Shown piece after piece: positions 8,839 to 17,326 of a DNA stretch of 64,000 nt. The translations under genes and the position numbers were made by a program. Each line of letters begins with the position of its first letter. Within the stretch, counting starts at the first letter, position 1. Source of the DNA: Thalassobaculum sp. OXR-137 (GTDB lineage Bacteria > Pseudomonadota > Alphaproteobacteria > Thalassobaculales > Thalassobaculaceae); the NCBI RefSeq assembly GCF_034377285.1, contig NZ_CP139715.1, positions 1,178,001 to 1,242,000 of the forward strand, in the 5' to 3' direction. The notes under the pieces were generated by a model, which was not told where the DNA came from, ran no database searches, and worked only from the letters and a program-made list of their open reading frames with translations.

Positions 8839-9618
8839 ATGTTCCGTGAGAACGCCTTGAAGGCGAAGATTGCCCGTGGCGAGCCGACCCTGGGTGTGTG
8901 GCTTCAGATGTCCGAGCCGTCGATCGCCGAGATCGCCAGCCTGGTCGGCTACGACTGCCTGATCCTGGACAACGAGCACGGCTTCGCCTCGCTCGACACG
9001 ACGGTTCATATGATGCGCGCCGCCCAGGCCGGAGACGCCACCTGCATGGTCCGCTGCCCGGGCTCCGACGGCGACTATATGAAGCGGGTGCTGGATGCCG
9101 GCGCCCAGGCGCTGATGATACCGATGGTCGAGAGTGCGGAGGAAGCGCGCTCGATCGTCGATGCCTGCCGCTACCCGCCCCAGGGCCGGCGCGGCTATTC
9201 GGCCCCGACCGTGCGCGCGTCCGGCTACGGAGCCGCGCCGGACTACGCCAAGCGGGCGAACGAGAACCTGCTGATCTGCGTCCAGCTCGAATCCCACACC
9301 GCCGTCGCCCAGGCCGAGGCCATCGCGTCGGTGGAGGGCGTCGACCTGGTCTTCATCGGGGTCGCCGACCTGTCCGGTTCGCTGGGCCTGCTGGAGCAGC
9401 CGGGAGAGGCGAAGGTCACCGAGCAGATCAACGCCGCCGAGGCCGCCATCCGCAAGGCCGGCAAGCCCATGGGCACGATCCCGCGCCCCGGGCACAGCCT
9501 CACCGATCTGGTCGCCGAGGGATATTCCTTCGTCGCCGGTCTCGCCGACGCCTATCTGCTGCGCGCCGGCATGCAGGCCGATGTCGAGGCGTTCCGGTCG
9601 GGATTGGCGGGCCGATAG
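8839..9618 (+). CDS. HpcH/HpaI-type class II aldolase/citrate lyase family protein
   Basis: 259-residue TIM-barrel aldolase similar to 4-hydroxy-2-oxoheptanedioate aldolase (HpcH) and 2-dehydro-3-deoxyglucarate aldolase. Seen: LILDNEHGFAS near residue 40, IPMVESAEEARSIV, the loop PPQGRRGYS, CVQLES (metal-binding Glu) and GVADLSGSLG. The family makes or splits C-C bonds with pyruvate and an aldehyde using a divalent metal. The ATG at 8839 follows AAGGGAGGA at good spacing; the longer frame upstream has no homologous sequence. Precise substrate unknown. It abuts the AT-rich region. Confidence 0.87.
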   Translation: MFRENALKAKIARGEPTLGVWLQMSEPSIAEIASLVGYDCLILDNEHGFASLDTTVHMMRAAQAGDATCMVRCPGSDGDYMKRVLDAGAQALMIPMVESAEEARSIVDACRYPPQGRRGYSAPTVRASGYGAAPDYAKRANENLLICVQLESHTAVAQAEAIASVEGVDLVFIGVADLSGSLGLLEQPGEAKVTEQINAAEAAIRKAGKPMGTIPRPGHSLTDLVAEGYSFVAGLADAYLLRAGMQADVEAFRSGLAGR

Positions 9619-9797
9619 CCTTCGGTTGGGGGGGGGCCGGCATATCGGGTCGCCCTGAAGACGCTGCATAGGAATTCTCTCCAGTGCCTCAATCGGCCCC
9701 CTCAATCAAAAAGGTTGAACTTCTTTGTTTTTCTACTGCTTGGTCCACAGACTAGCCTTGTGTTTGATGAAACCGATTTTCTGTTTCGCAATCGTCA

Positions 9798-9824
9798 TTG
9801 ACAAGGAGAAATCGCCGCTATACT
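9798..9824 (+). promoter_or_regulatory. Candidate sigma-70 promoter of the AT-rich patch
   Basis: TTGACA at 9798-9803 and TATACT at 9819-9824, separated by 15 bp (shorter than the ideal 17), about 80 bp upstream of the ATG at 9906. It is the closest match to a consensus promoter noticed around this gene, but it is only a pattern match. Confidence 0.4.
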
Positions 9825-9905
9825 TCGCGACATAGTATGACACCTGACGTTCTGCGGCGTTTCTGATTTTCCAAACACTGCAAACTTAAAAAAGCGGAAA
9901 AACCT

Positions 9906-10178
9906 ATGGATACGTACAAATATGCTCAGGAACTTGTCCGAACCGATCCTGTAGAAGCTGAAAAAATCTACCGCCGTATTTTTACGAAAACCGGCCTGAA
10001 TTTAAATGATATTATAGTCAGCGGCTACGAAAGGACTGATGGTATCGAGCTTTTTCTAAAGCATCTTTCGAGGGCTGCACGAGATGCCAATAAGGTTATT
10101 GAGAATAATTCTGAAAAACAAAATCCGAATTCTAGAAACTATGTCGATTTAGACAAAAAAAATCTCCTATCACAATAG
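9906..10178 (+). CDS. N-terminal part of frameshifted methyltransferase gene
   Basis: 90-residue reading frame with lysine/asparagine-rich, AT-rich codons unlike every neighbour. It reads well (MDTYKYAQELVRTDPVEAEKIYRR) then runs off frame after ..VDLDKKN in an A8 run (10155-10162) and stops at 10176. The next frame is open from 10136 straight into the methyltransferase, so adding one A (A8 to A9) or a -1 slip would join both parts into one protein of about 439 residues. Read this as the N-terminal segment of that gene, not an independent protein. By itself it has no recognised domain. Confidence 0.6.
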   Translation: MDTYKYAQELVRTDPVEAEKIYRRIFTKTGLNLNDIIVSGYERTDGIELFLKHLSRAARDANKVIENNSEKQNPNSRNYVDLDKKNLLSQ

Positions 10179-10282
10179 ATTTTATTCTAAATCAACATAA
10201 AATTATTGCAAAAACAATAGATAGAAACAAAATAGTAGCGCCGAGTATTTTCTGGAAAAAACACTTAACTTCCCATGTCAAT

Positions 10283-11224
10283 ATGCTTGTTAAGGATGGG
10301 GTAGATAACTTCAAAAGAACTCTTGGCCATAATTACATCAATTTTCTGAACAAATCACCGGCCAGCATTCATTTTAAGAGTCAGCTGGACCTATGGAAAA
10401 TCCACGGTTCGACGGATGTGTTTCAGATAGACTCCGATGCTCCGGGCTCAATTGGCCTCAAAGCTGACCTTGAGCATTTTAATACTGCCAAAATTGACGA
10501 TCCGGACACCTGGAATGTCTACCAGTTTCTGGTGAGTCTGATGTGGGAATATACAATTTTAATAGACGAGCATAAGGTCCTACCGCGACTGTTGGAGCCG
10601 CTCTACGGCAATCCACTTAGGATCCGAAGAGGACCCCGGCTGATTACCCAGGACCTCAGTCATTCCGTCTCCGAGTACAGTCTCATCAAAAGCAAGACTG
10701 GGATCCAAGACAATATCCGCGTTCTGGAGATCGGCAGCGGCTACGGGCGCCTCGCCCATCTTTATAAATTTCTGGGCGCAAAAAAATATGTGATGGTCGA
10801 TATCAGCCCTGCGATCATCGTCGCCCAGAATTACATGCATAACATTATGCCCAATCTTAAATATTTCGACTTCCGCCCGATCGATAATTTTGAATCTGTC
10901 CAACAGGAATTTGAACAGGCCGATGTTTGTTTCATGAGCGCTGATCAGATATCGCTTCTTCCCGACAAGTATTTTGATCTTGCGATAAATGTTTGTTCGC
11001 TCATGGAAATGAAAATGGAGACAATTGACTATTACTTAAAACAGATTGGGAGAACGACAACTGGATATTTCTATACTAAGCAATGGACACACCAAAATAA
11101 TTTGCAAGATCAAATCCAACTTACGAAGGACGATTATCCGATCCCCCGTGACTGGACAAAACTAGCCGACAGAGTGGATCCGGCATTTGCCCGGTTGTTT
11201 GAACAGGTCTGGAAAATCAGATGA
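10283..11224 (+). CDS. Putative sugar O-methyltransferase (SAM-dependent), probably the 3' part of a frameshifted gene
   Basis: 313 residues from the ATG at 10283; the frame is actually open from 10136. Resembles the putative sugar O-methyltransferase (NanM-like) family: the SAM-binding motif VLEIGSGYGRLAHLY is at about residue 145, followed by KKYVMVDISPAIIVAQ and DLAINVCSLMEM, as in class I methyltransferases. Such genes usually decorate surface polysaccharides. The ATG at 10283 lacks a ribosome binding site and homologous-looking sequence runs upstream of it, which supports fusion with 9906-10178. The base composition is strikingly AT-rich, so horizontal transfer is likely. No other polysaccharide gene is next to it. 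Confidence 0.7.
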   Translation: MLVKDGVDNFKRTLGHNYINFLNKSPASIHFKSQLDLWKIHGSTDVFQIDSDAPGSIGLKADLEHFNTAKIDDPDTWNVYQFLVSLMWEYTILIDEHKVLPRLLEPLYGNPLRIRRGPRLITQDLSHSVSEYSLIKSKTGIQDNIRVLEIGSGYGRLAHLYKFLGAKKYVMVDISPAIIVAQNYMHNIMPNLKYFDFRPIDNFESVQQEFEQADVCFMSADQISLLPDKYFDLAINVCSLMEMKMETIDYYLKQIGRTTTGYFYTKQWTHQNNLQDQIQLTKDDYPIPRDWTKLADRVDPAFARLFEQVWKIR

Positions 11225-11355
11225 GATCCCGGACCCGGCGCATATGAACACAGCATCGCTTCGGTCCTCAGTTGTGGGGACAACGTCGCCTACTTTCGCG
11301 TCCGTCCTCGCCGCCGGGCCGGCCGCTTGGTAGACTGCGGCAAAAGGAGGGCTTC

Positions 11356-12120
11356 ATGAGCCTCGTGCGCCACGGGTTGATGATCGGCTGTTTCGTCCTG
11401 CTGAGCGGATGCAGCTCTCTGGCCGTGTTCGAGACGGAGCAGCAGCGCCAGGCCCGGGTCGATGCGGCGGTGCAGCAGGCCCTGGCGCGGGAGCGGCAGG
11501 GTGGGCTTCTGGCCGGGCTCTCTCGGCACAATCCGATGCCCCCCGCGGACCGGCAGGTCGCCGAGGCCCGCCTAGAGGCGCTGGAGCGCATGACGACGGC
11601 GATCGCCGCCCGGCTGGAGGCGATCGAGGGCACTGCGGGCCAGTCGTTCCCGGCGATGGACCGGGCCGCCTATGGTCCCGCCGATGCGCCCGCCCTGACC
11701 GCCGAGATCGACTCGCTTCAGCACGATGTCGCCGCGCTGACGGCGGCGATCGGCCGTCTCGCCGACGGCGATTCCGACAGCGAGGCAGTGCTGCGGGCCC
11801 GGCTGGAGCGGCTGGAGCTGCGGACCAGCCGGATCGCCTGGCCCACGCCCAGCAGCGCCGTGCGGGCGGTGCACCTTGCCAGCTACCGGACCCATGAGGC
11901 GGCGCTGGCCGGCTGGGAGGTCCTGCTGAACCGGTACCGGGACGTTCTGACGGGCGAGACCCCGACCCTGGTCGAGGTCCGGACCGTGGCCGGCGCTTAT
12001 GTCCGGCTGTTCGCCGGCGTCGGTCACGACGACGACGACCTGATGCGGATCCGCGAGGCGCTGCGCGACGGCGGCGACTACGCCATGATCCTGCCCCTGC
12101 CGGGCAACGCCGGAACCTGA
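11356..12120 (+). CDS. SPOR domain-containing lipoprotein
   Basis: 254-residue predicted lipoprotein. The signal peptide ends with the lipobox LLSGCSS (Cys18). Residues 25-160 are rich in charged heptad-like sequence (QQRQARVDAAVQQALARERQ and LEALERMTTAIAARLEAIEG), suggesting coiled coil. The C-terminal 80 residues (AVHLASYRTHEAALAGWEVL to the end) look like a SPOR domain, which binds denuded glycan strands at the division septum. Likely envelope-anchored and peptidoglycan-associated. AAAGGAGG precedes the ATG at 11356. It is a single gene followed by tRNA-Thr on the opposite strand. Confidence 0.75.
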   Translation: MSLVRHGLMIGCFVLLSGCSSLAVFETEQQRQARVDAAVQQALARERQGGLLAGLSRHNPMPPADRQVAEARLEALERMTTAIAARLEAIEGTAGQSFPAMDRAAYGPADAPALTAEIDSLQHDVAALTAAIGRLADGDSDSEAVLRARLERLELRTSRIAWPTPSSAVRAVHLASYRTHEAALAGWEVLLNRYRDVLTGETPTLVEVRTVAGAYVRLFAGVGHDDDDLMRIREALRDGGDYAMILPLPGNAGT

Positions 12121-12196
12121 ACCGCCCACAGGCCGAGGGCGATGCACCGGCCGGTCAGCCGATCGGAGGTTCCGGAAAATCACATGTTCGGGGAAG

Positions 12197-12272
12197 TGGT
12201 GCCGCAAGAGGGACTTGAACCCCCGACCCCCGCATTACGAATGCGATGCTCTACCAGCTGAGCTATTGCGGC
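12197..12272 (-). tRNA. tRNA-Thr (anticodon CGT)
   Basis: Full cloverleaf on the minus strand: 7-bp acceptor stem GCCGCAA/TTGCGGC, D-arm GCTC..GAGC, anticodon stem TCGCA/TGCGG with loop TTCGTAA (anticodon CGT, reads ACG), and T-arm with TTCAAGT loop. The CCA end is encoded (12197-12199). No fragment of this tRNA is repeated nearby, so it has not obviously served as an integration site. Confidence 0.96.
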
Positions 12273-12374
12273 CCCAAGGGCACCGGAGTGCCATCGGAAT
12301 TCGGCGTCCTAGATACGGAGGAAGTGCCGACGATGCAAGCGTTGCGTCGTCGCCAATCCCATTTCCGGTGTGGA

Positions 12375-13166
12375 TCAACGGAAAGAGAGCGCCCCGATCC
12401 CCGGGAAGACCTGACCGAGCGACCCGGCGTCGCCCGAGCCGCCCAGGCCCCGGCCTTCGAACAGGTCGCGCAGGGGTGTCTCGTCGCCGCTCCGGAACGC
12501 CGCCAGGGCATCCTGCACGGCCTTGACCCGCTCCAGGCCGGACCGTGCGGCGGCCAGCCGCTCGCGGGCCGCCTCGCTGAGATTGCCGTCGGAGCTGGCG
12601 GTGTCGGTCCGGGCGAAGGTCCCCGTGGTGAGGCCGGCGCGGACCTGTTCCTGCGAAAGACCGAGGCTGCGACCGTCGGTGGCGAGCACGCGGGTGTCCT
12701 CTGCGGCAACCCTGCCGTCGCGGGCGACCCCCACCTCGAGCGCGAACTGTCGGATCGAGGCGAAGGCGCTGCCGCCATCGGCCACGGACACATCCAGGGC
12801 GGCGATGCGGAACTGGACCGCCACCTGCTCGCCCTTGGCTTCGGCGCTGTCGAGCGTCTGGGAGATTTCGCCGATCACCCGGTCCACGATGGCCGTCACG
12901 CCGTCGCCGGAGGCGAAGGCACTGGCCACCGCCTCGATCGCCTGACGTAGGCGGTCGCGGAAGCTCACATCGTCGCGGCCATCGGGCTCGACCGTGATGT
13001 AACCGGGATCGTTGGGCAGGAAGGGACGGCTTTTCGGCGCCTCGCTCGTCGTTTCCGAGCGGGGGGCGGTCTGCTGCTGACGCGTGGACGCCGTCAGAAA
13101 TGCTGTCTGAGAAGATCCGCCGGCGGCGTTCGCAACGCCGGCCGCGCTATCGATCGTCGCGACCAT
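12375..13166 (-). CDS. Conserved-looking protein of unknown function
   Basis: 263-residue soluble protein that I do not recognise. The first 60 residues are low-complexity Ala/Ser/Thr/Gln and probably disordered. A globular-looking middle (residues 65-170) alternates hydrophobic and charged positions, including AVQFRIAALDVSVADG and IRQFALEVGVARDG. The C-terminus has a helical LAAARSGLERVKAVQDALAAF segment. No signal peptide, membrane helix or catalytic motif was found. AAAGGA lies 7 bp before the ATG at 13166. It is separated from hemY by a 225-bp gap that holds nothing recognisable beyond AT-richer sequence. Confidence 0.6.
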   Translation of the reverse strand: MVATIDSAAGVANAAGGSSQTAFLTASTRQQQTAPRSETTSEAPKSRPFLPNDPGYITVEPDGRDDVSFRDRLRQAIEAVASAFASGDGVTAIVDRVIGEISQTLDSAEAKGEQVAVQFRIAALDVSVADGGSAFASIRQFALEVGVARDGRVAAEDTRVLATDGRSLGLSQEQVRAGLTTGTFARTDTASSDGNLSEAARERLAAARSGLERVKAVQDALAAFRSGDETPLRDLFEGRGLGGSGDAGSLGQVFPGIGALSFR

Positions 13167-13391
13167 GACTATGTCCTTTCTGGACGGCCCAGGCGTCTCC
13201 CGTGAGCGCCTCCGCAGCCTTCGTCGACCGGCATTCTCGCCGGATAGTCTGAATTCTATCTAATCCGCAGCAAAGTTCCAGCTAATAATTAAAGCGCCCT
13301 TAACCTCCGAGTCAAGCTTTCCGCCGATTCGCGCAAATTATCCACAGCCGGGGCACCGGCAGAGCGGTCACCTGGGCTGTGGCAGGCGATC

Positions 13392-14801
13392 TCAGGCCGC
13401 GCTTGCGGCACCGGGTTGCGAAGGCTTCGGGCCGGAGTCCACGGTCTCCTCGGCGGTGAGTTCGACGATCGGGCCGGATGCATCGCCGTCCTGGGTGACC
13501 AGGGCGGGGGGCACGACCGAAACCCGGGGCGGCCGGGACCAGCCGACCGTATCGAACGCCCCGCAATTGCCGCAGGTCGCCGTCCACTTGGCCGCCACCG
13601 CGCCGCAGGAGTCGCAGGTCCAGGCCGGATCGCTGGGCGCATAGGCCGCCCGTTCCAGCCATTGCCGGGCGGCGGCCATATTGCCGTGCTCGCCCTCTTC
13701 CAGCCGCGCCCAGAGCGCGCAGGCCCGCGGACCGACATCTTCCGGGTCCAGGGCGGAGAGCTGGGCGCGGGCCTCGCCCCAGAAATCGCCGTCGAGCGCC
13801 GTCTCCGCGACGGCCAGCCGGCTTTCCGGGTGATCCGGCAGCTTCTCCACCATCGACTGGATCTTGCGCAACAGCATGGAGGCGGACTCGCCGTCCCACA
13901 GGGTGCGCATGGTTGCGGCCAGATCCGGATGGGGGGCGGTCTTCCACTGATCGGCCACCAGCTTGCGCCCCTTGTCCTTGCGGCCGGTCGCGCCGAGCAG
14001 GGCGGCCTCGGCCACGATGGCCGGCACGAAGTCGGGCTGACTCTCCCGTGCCTTGGCAGCGAGATCGAGGGAGTCCGTCTGGGTCTCGGCCAGCCGCGAG
14101 CGTTCGATCAGCAGGGCGGCGCGGTGCTTGCGCCCCTCCGGACGCGGGATCAGGCCGCGCTTGACCGCATCGTACAGGGCCGACTGGGCCTCCAGCCAAC
14201 GGCCGGCCCGGGCTAGGCCGAACACCCGGGTGGTCGCCACCTGCACCGAGTTCGGACGCAGCTTGTGCGCCTCCTCCGCCAGCTCCAGCACATGGGCGTC
14301 GTCGCCGCGGGCGTCGGCCAGACGCATCAGTCCGACCAGGCCGATGAAGGCGGTTTCCTTGTCGTCGCGCAGGGCGGCGAAATACCGGGCCGCGGCGGCC
14401 GCATCGCCGCTCAGGGCGGCGGCCTGGGCGGAGAGCAGCCGGGTCAGGCTCGGCTCGCGCAGCAGACGGTCGGCCTCGCGCGCCAGACGCTTGGCCTCCT
14501 CGCCGTCACCGACGGCGACCGCGGCCATACCCTGGACGAGGGCCTTGTAGCCTTCCTCGTGCCGATGGGCGCTGCGGCCGCGCAGGAACGAGATCGGCGC
14601 CCGCACGGTCGCGAGCGCGGCGCGCCAGCCGACGGCGGCGATCCACAAGGCGATGCCGAGCACCAACAGGAACAGCGCGAACGGCGTCTCCAGCCGCCAG
14701 CCGAGCCAGTCGACCCGAACCCCGCCGGGATTCTGGACCAGCCAGACGGCGACGGCGACGAAGAGGGCGAGCTGGACGAGATAGATCAGGGACCGGCGCA
14801 T
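13392..14801 (-). CDS. hemY: HemY-like TPR membrane protein
   Basis: 469 residues. Two N-terminal membrane helices (LIYLVQLALFVAVAVWLV, and residues 40-60) precede the HemY_N region with FLRGRSAHRHEEGYKALVQG. The rest is helical TPR repeats. The C-terminus carries a four-cysteine zinc ribbon (CDSCG...CGNCG) after WTC, as in alphaproteobacterial HemY. HemY has no demonstrated enzymatic step; it is linked to late heme synthesis by operon position. The start is 3 bp after the mic60 stop, so it is the last gene of the hemC-hemD-mic60-hemY operon. Confidence 0.88.
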   Translation of the reverse strand: MRRSLIYLVQLALFVAVAVWLVQNPGGVRVDWLGWRLETPFALFLLVLGIALWIAAVGWRAALATVRAPISFLRGRSAHRHEEGYKALVQGMAAVAVGDGEEAKRLAREADRLLREPSLTRLLSAQAAALSGDAAAAARYFAALRDDKETAFIGLVGLMRLADARGDDAHVLELAEEAHKLRPNSVQVATTRVFGLARAGRWLEAQSALYDAVKRGLIPRPEGRKHRAALLIERSRLAETQTDSLDLAAKARESQPDFVPAIVAEAALLGATGRKDKGRKLVADQWKTAPHPDLAATMRTLWDGESASMLLRKIQSMVEKLPDHPESRLAVAETALDGDFWGEARAQLSALDPEDVGPRACALWARLEEGEHGNMAAARQWLERAAYAPSDPAWTCDSCGAVAAKWTATCGNCGAFDTVGWSRPPRVSVVPPALVTQDGDASGPIVELTAEETVDSGPKPSQPGAASAA

Positions 14802-14804
14802 GGA

Positions 14805-16559
14805 TCAGCCCCCCGACAGCGTGGCAAGGGCGCGCGACTGCAGGGTGCGGACCGCGCGATCGACCGCGATCCGGGCGTTGGCCTCCGCGATCCACGGCGC
14901 CGCTACCTTGGCCGGATCGCCGTCGAGGGCGCCGAGCGCCTGGACCGCCCCCGGCAGATCGCCGGCATTGGCCGCCGCCTCGGCGCGGTTCACGATGGCG
15001 TCGATATCGTCGCCTTCCTCGGTCTCGGTGCGCCGCAGGGTGACGAGCGAGGCGATGCGGGTGAGCGCCGTGCCGACGACGCCGTCATCGGCGCCGACGA
15101 TGGACGCGTCGATGACCGAGGCGGCCACGGCCGGGAACCGGGCCCGTAGATCGGCTTCCGAGGGCACCCCGGCGGCGTGGCTCTTCAGGGTGGCGACGGC
15201 TTCGCCGACCTGGGGCTGGTCGAGGGCCGCGGTCTCCACCGCATCGAGCTCGGCGGCGAAATCGCCGCTGTCGCTGCTGGCCGCGGCGAGCAGGTTGGTC
15301 GCCAGCAGGAAGGCGCCGGCCTGTTCCTGTCTGTTGCGGCCCTGGGCCAGCCGGTCGGCCAGATCCTTCTGGGTGGCGGCGATGGAATCGAGACGGGCCA
15401 CCAGGTCGGCATCGCCGCCTTCGGAGGTGTCCTGCAGACCGTCGACCCGCTCGCGCAGGGCGGCCAGATCTTCCGGAGAGACTGCCGGCGGTGCGGAATC
15501 TTGCGTTTCCAGTTCGGACAATCGGGCATCCATCTCGGACAGCCGGCCAGACAGGTTGGAGGTCACCGCCGCGACGCCGTCGGTATCCTCGGCCGAGCCG
15601 AGGCCCTGGCGCACGATGGACATCTCGTCGGCCAGCGCCGTGAACCGGTTCTCCAGCGAGGCGATGCGCTCGGCCAGATCGCTCGCGGCGGTGGTGTCGG
15701 CATTCGTACCCGCGCTCGTGTCGGCGGCCGGAGCGTCGGCAAGACGCTTGATCTCGCTCTCCAGGGCGGAGACCCGCTCGGACAGCGCCTCGAAGGCGGC
15801 GGCGGTCACGGCCCCGGTATCGGCGCCGGTGTCGGTCCCGGGCTGGGAGGCGGGTCCGGTTGCGTCGGAGGCATCGGCGGAGACGGGAGCGGAGACCGCC
15901 GGTGCGGTGTCCGATGTCGAGGAGGAGGCCGCCGGCGCGGGGTCCTTCGGGGCGTCGGGATCGGTCTCGGCCGGCACCACCGGCAGGGTCACCCCGACCA
16001 TCTCGGCATAGGGGGCCGCTTCGTCGCGCCATTCGGGATAGGTCGCGTAGCCGATCCCGCCGACCAGGACGATCAAAATGAGAAAGACCACAAGCCGGCC
16101 GGCGCCGCCGCTCGATCCGGAACTGCGGGGCGTCGCGGTTGTGGACGATCCGGTGTCGCTGCCGGCTTTCGCTGTGTCGGAGGAAGACCGGCTCTCGGAG
16201 GAGGAGACGGTTTCGCTCGAGGCGCCCCAAGGTCGGTCGGCGGGTTTGCCGGCCAGATTTGCGGCGGAGGCGGACGCCGACGACCGAGCCTCGGAGCGCG
16301 AGTCGTCGTCGGACAGCGAATCCTCGCCCATGCCGGGATCCGGTACGTTGGATGCCGCCGCGCCCGAGACGCTGTCGGATCCGCCGGCGGCGGATCCCCC
16401 GGCCGATCCGCCGGCCAGGGTGTCGGCGCCAGCGCCGGCTGCGCGATCTTCCGCCGATGCTGCCGTCAGGCCGGAGGAAGGCGCGCTGAGCGTGTCCGCG
16501 CCTTCTCCTCCAGTCACGGTAGCACCGGTCTCGTTCTCGGCCTTAGGCGTCTCCGCCAT
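14805..16559 (-). CDS. Alphaproteobacterial Mic60 (mitofilin) homolog
   Basis: 584 residues. A long acidic, Ser/Ala-rich disordered N-terminus (1-150) precedes one membrane helix (RLVVFLILIVLVGGIGYATY). A coiled-coil region follows (ALSERVSALESEIKRLAD, LAERIASLENRFTALADEM) and then a helical C-terminal mitofilin domain (residues about 390-584). Mitochondrial Mic60 shapes cristae junctions. Alphaproteobacterial homologs lie between hemD and hemY exactly as here and bend inner membranes, contacting outer-membrane BAM. The gene starts 3 bp after the hemD stop. Weak sequence conservation is normal; position plus architecture make the call. Confidence 0.85.
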   Translation of the reverse strand: MAETPKAENETGATVTGGEGADTLSAPSSGLTAASAEDRAAGAGADTLAGGSAGGSAAGGSDSVSGAAASNVPDPGMGEDSLSDDDSRSEARSSASASAANLAGKPADRPWGASSETVSSSESRSSSDTAKAGSDTGSSTTATPRSSGSSGGAGRLVVFLILIVLVGGIGYATYPEWRDEAAPYAEMVGVTLPVVPAETDPDAPKDPAPAASSSTSDTAPAVSAPVSADASDATGPASQPGTDTGADTGAVTAAAFEALSERVSALESEIKRLADAPAADTSAGTNADTTAASDLAERIASLENRFTALADEMSIVRQGLGSAEDTDGVAAVTSNLSGRLSEMDARLSELETQDSAPPAVSPEDLAALRERVDGLQDTSEGGDADLVARLDSIAATQKDLADRLAQGRNRQEQAGAFLLATNLLAAASSDSGDFAAELDAVETAALDQPQVGEAVATLKSHAAGVPSEADLRARFPAVAASVIDASIVGADDGVVGTALTRIASLVTLRRTETEEGDDIDAIVNRAEAAANAGDLPGAVQALGALDGDPAKVAAPWIAEANARIAVDRAVRTLQSRALATLSGG

Positions 16560-16562
16560 GGA

Positions 16563-17318
16563 TCAATCCTTTTCCACGTTCCGATCGGACCCGCCCTCGA
16601 CCACCGCCGCAATCAGCGCCGCCTTTGTCGGGGACTTAGCTACATGTATGACGTGCCACGCGAGTTTCGAGGCCATGCGCGCGATCTGGTCGCTGAGGCA
16701 ATAGGCCGAAACGGTCGCACAGGCGGTTTCAAGCTCCCGTCCGGCCACAAGCCTAGCAAAGGCTTCCGCGCTGCGGGGAGAGAAAAACAGGACACCCTCC
16801 ACCGATCCGTCGCGCAGCGCTTCTGCGACCGCCGCGGGTAGCGCGTCGGCCATCGCCGTGCGGTAGGCGACCCGCCGGATCACCGCATAGCCGCGGGCGG
16901 CGAGGATTTCGGTCAGGTCGGTGCTGATCGCCTCGCCGCTGACCCACAGCAGGGCCCCGGCCTCGGGACGGCAGGTGCGGGCCACCAGATCCGTCAGCGA
17001 GGCGGCATCGCCGGAGGCGGTGGCGATGGTGGCGAAGCCCGCCTCGGCCGCCGCCCGCGCCGTCGCCTCGCCCACAGCCAGCACCGGCAGATCCCGCCCC
17101 AGGCCCATCCGCCCGGCGCCCTGCGCGCCGTTCGCGCTGGTCACCAGGAGCGCCTGAAGCGGCGCCGGCAGATCGCCGGACGGCTCGAGCGGTTCGACCG
17201 TCAGCATGGGCGCCGCCAGGGTCTCGATCCCGTGGGCCGCCAGCTCGTCGGCAAGATCGGCGGTAGCATCCGCCGGGCGGGTAACGATGACCCGTCGATC
17301 CGCCCTCCCGGCCGTCAT
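16563..17318 (-). CDS. hemD: Uroporphyrinogen-III synthase
   Basis: 251-residue HemD. It cyclises hydroxymethylbilane with inversion of ring D to uroporphyrinogen III in the cytoplasm. Recognisable features are the N-terminal [48 protein letters not shown], and the C-terminal [15 protein letters not shown]. HemD is poorly conserved, but these positions and the hemC neighbour are diagnostic. The ATG at 17318 ([15 protein letters not shown]) is chosen over the longer frame, which runs back over hemC antisense. It starts 8 bp after the hemC stop. Confidence 0.92.
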   Translation of the reverse strand: MTAGRADRRVIVTRPADATADLADELAAHGIETLAAPMLTVEPLEPSGDLPAPLQALLVTSANGAQGAGRMGLGRDLPVLAVGEATARAAAEAGFATIATASGDAASLTDLVARTCRPEAGALLWVSGEAISTDLTEILAARGYAVIRRVAYRTAMADALPAAVAEALRDGSVEGVLFFSPRSAEAFARLVAGRELETACATVSAYCLSDQIARMASKLAWHVIHVAKSPTKAALIAAVVEGGSDRNVEKD

Positions 17319-17326
17319 CCCGGCCC

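Noticed and set aside
9690-12272. Genomic island integrated at tRNA-Thr
   Set aside because: The AT-rich patch ends a kilobase from the tRNA, and there is no integrase and no repeated tRNA 3' end; a native SPOR lipoprotein gene lies between.
12375-13166. Flagellar or secretion role for the unknown protein upstream of hemY
   Set aside because: The disordered N-terminus and helical tail gave only a vague impression; no motif or neighbour supports a specific role.
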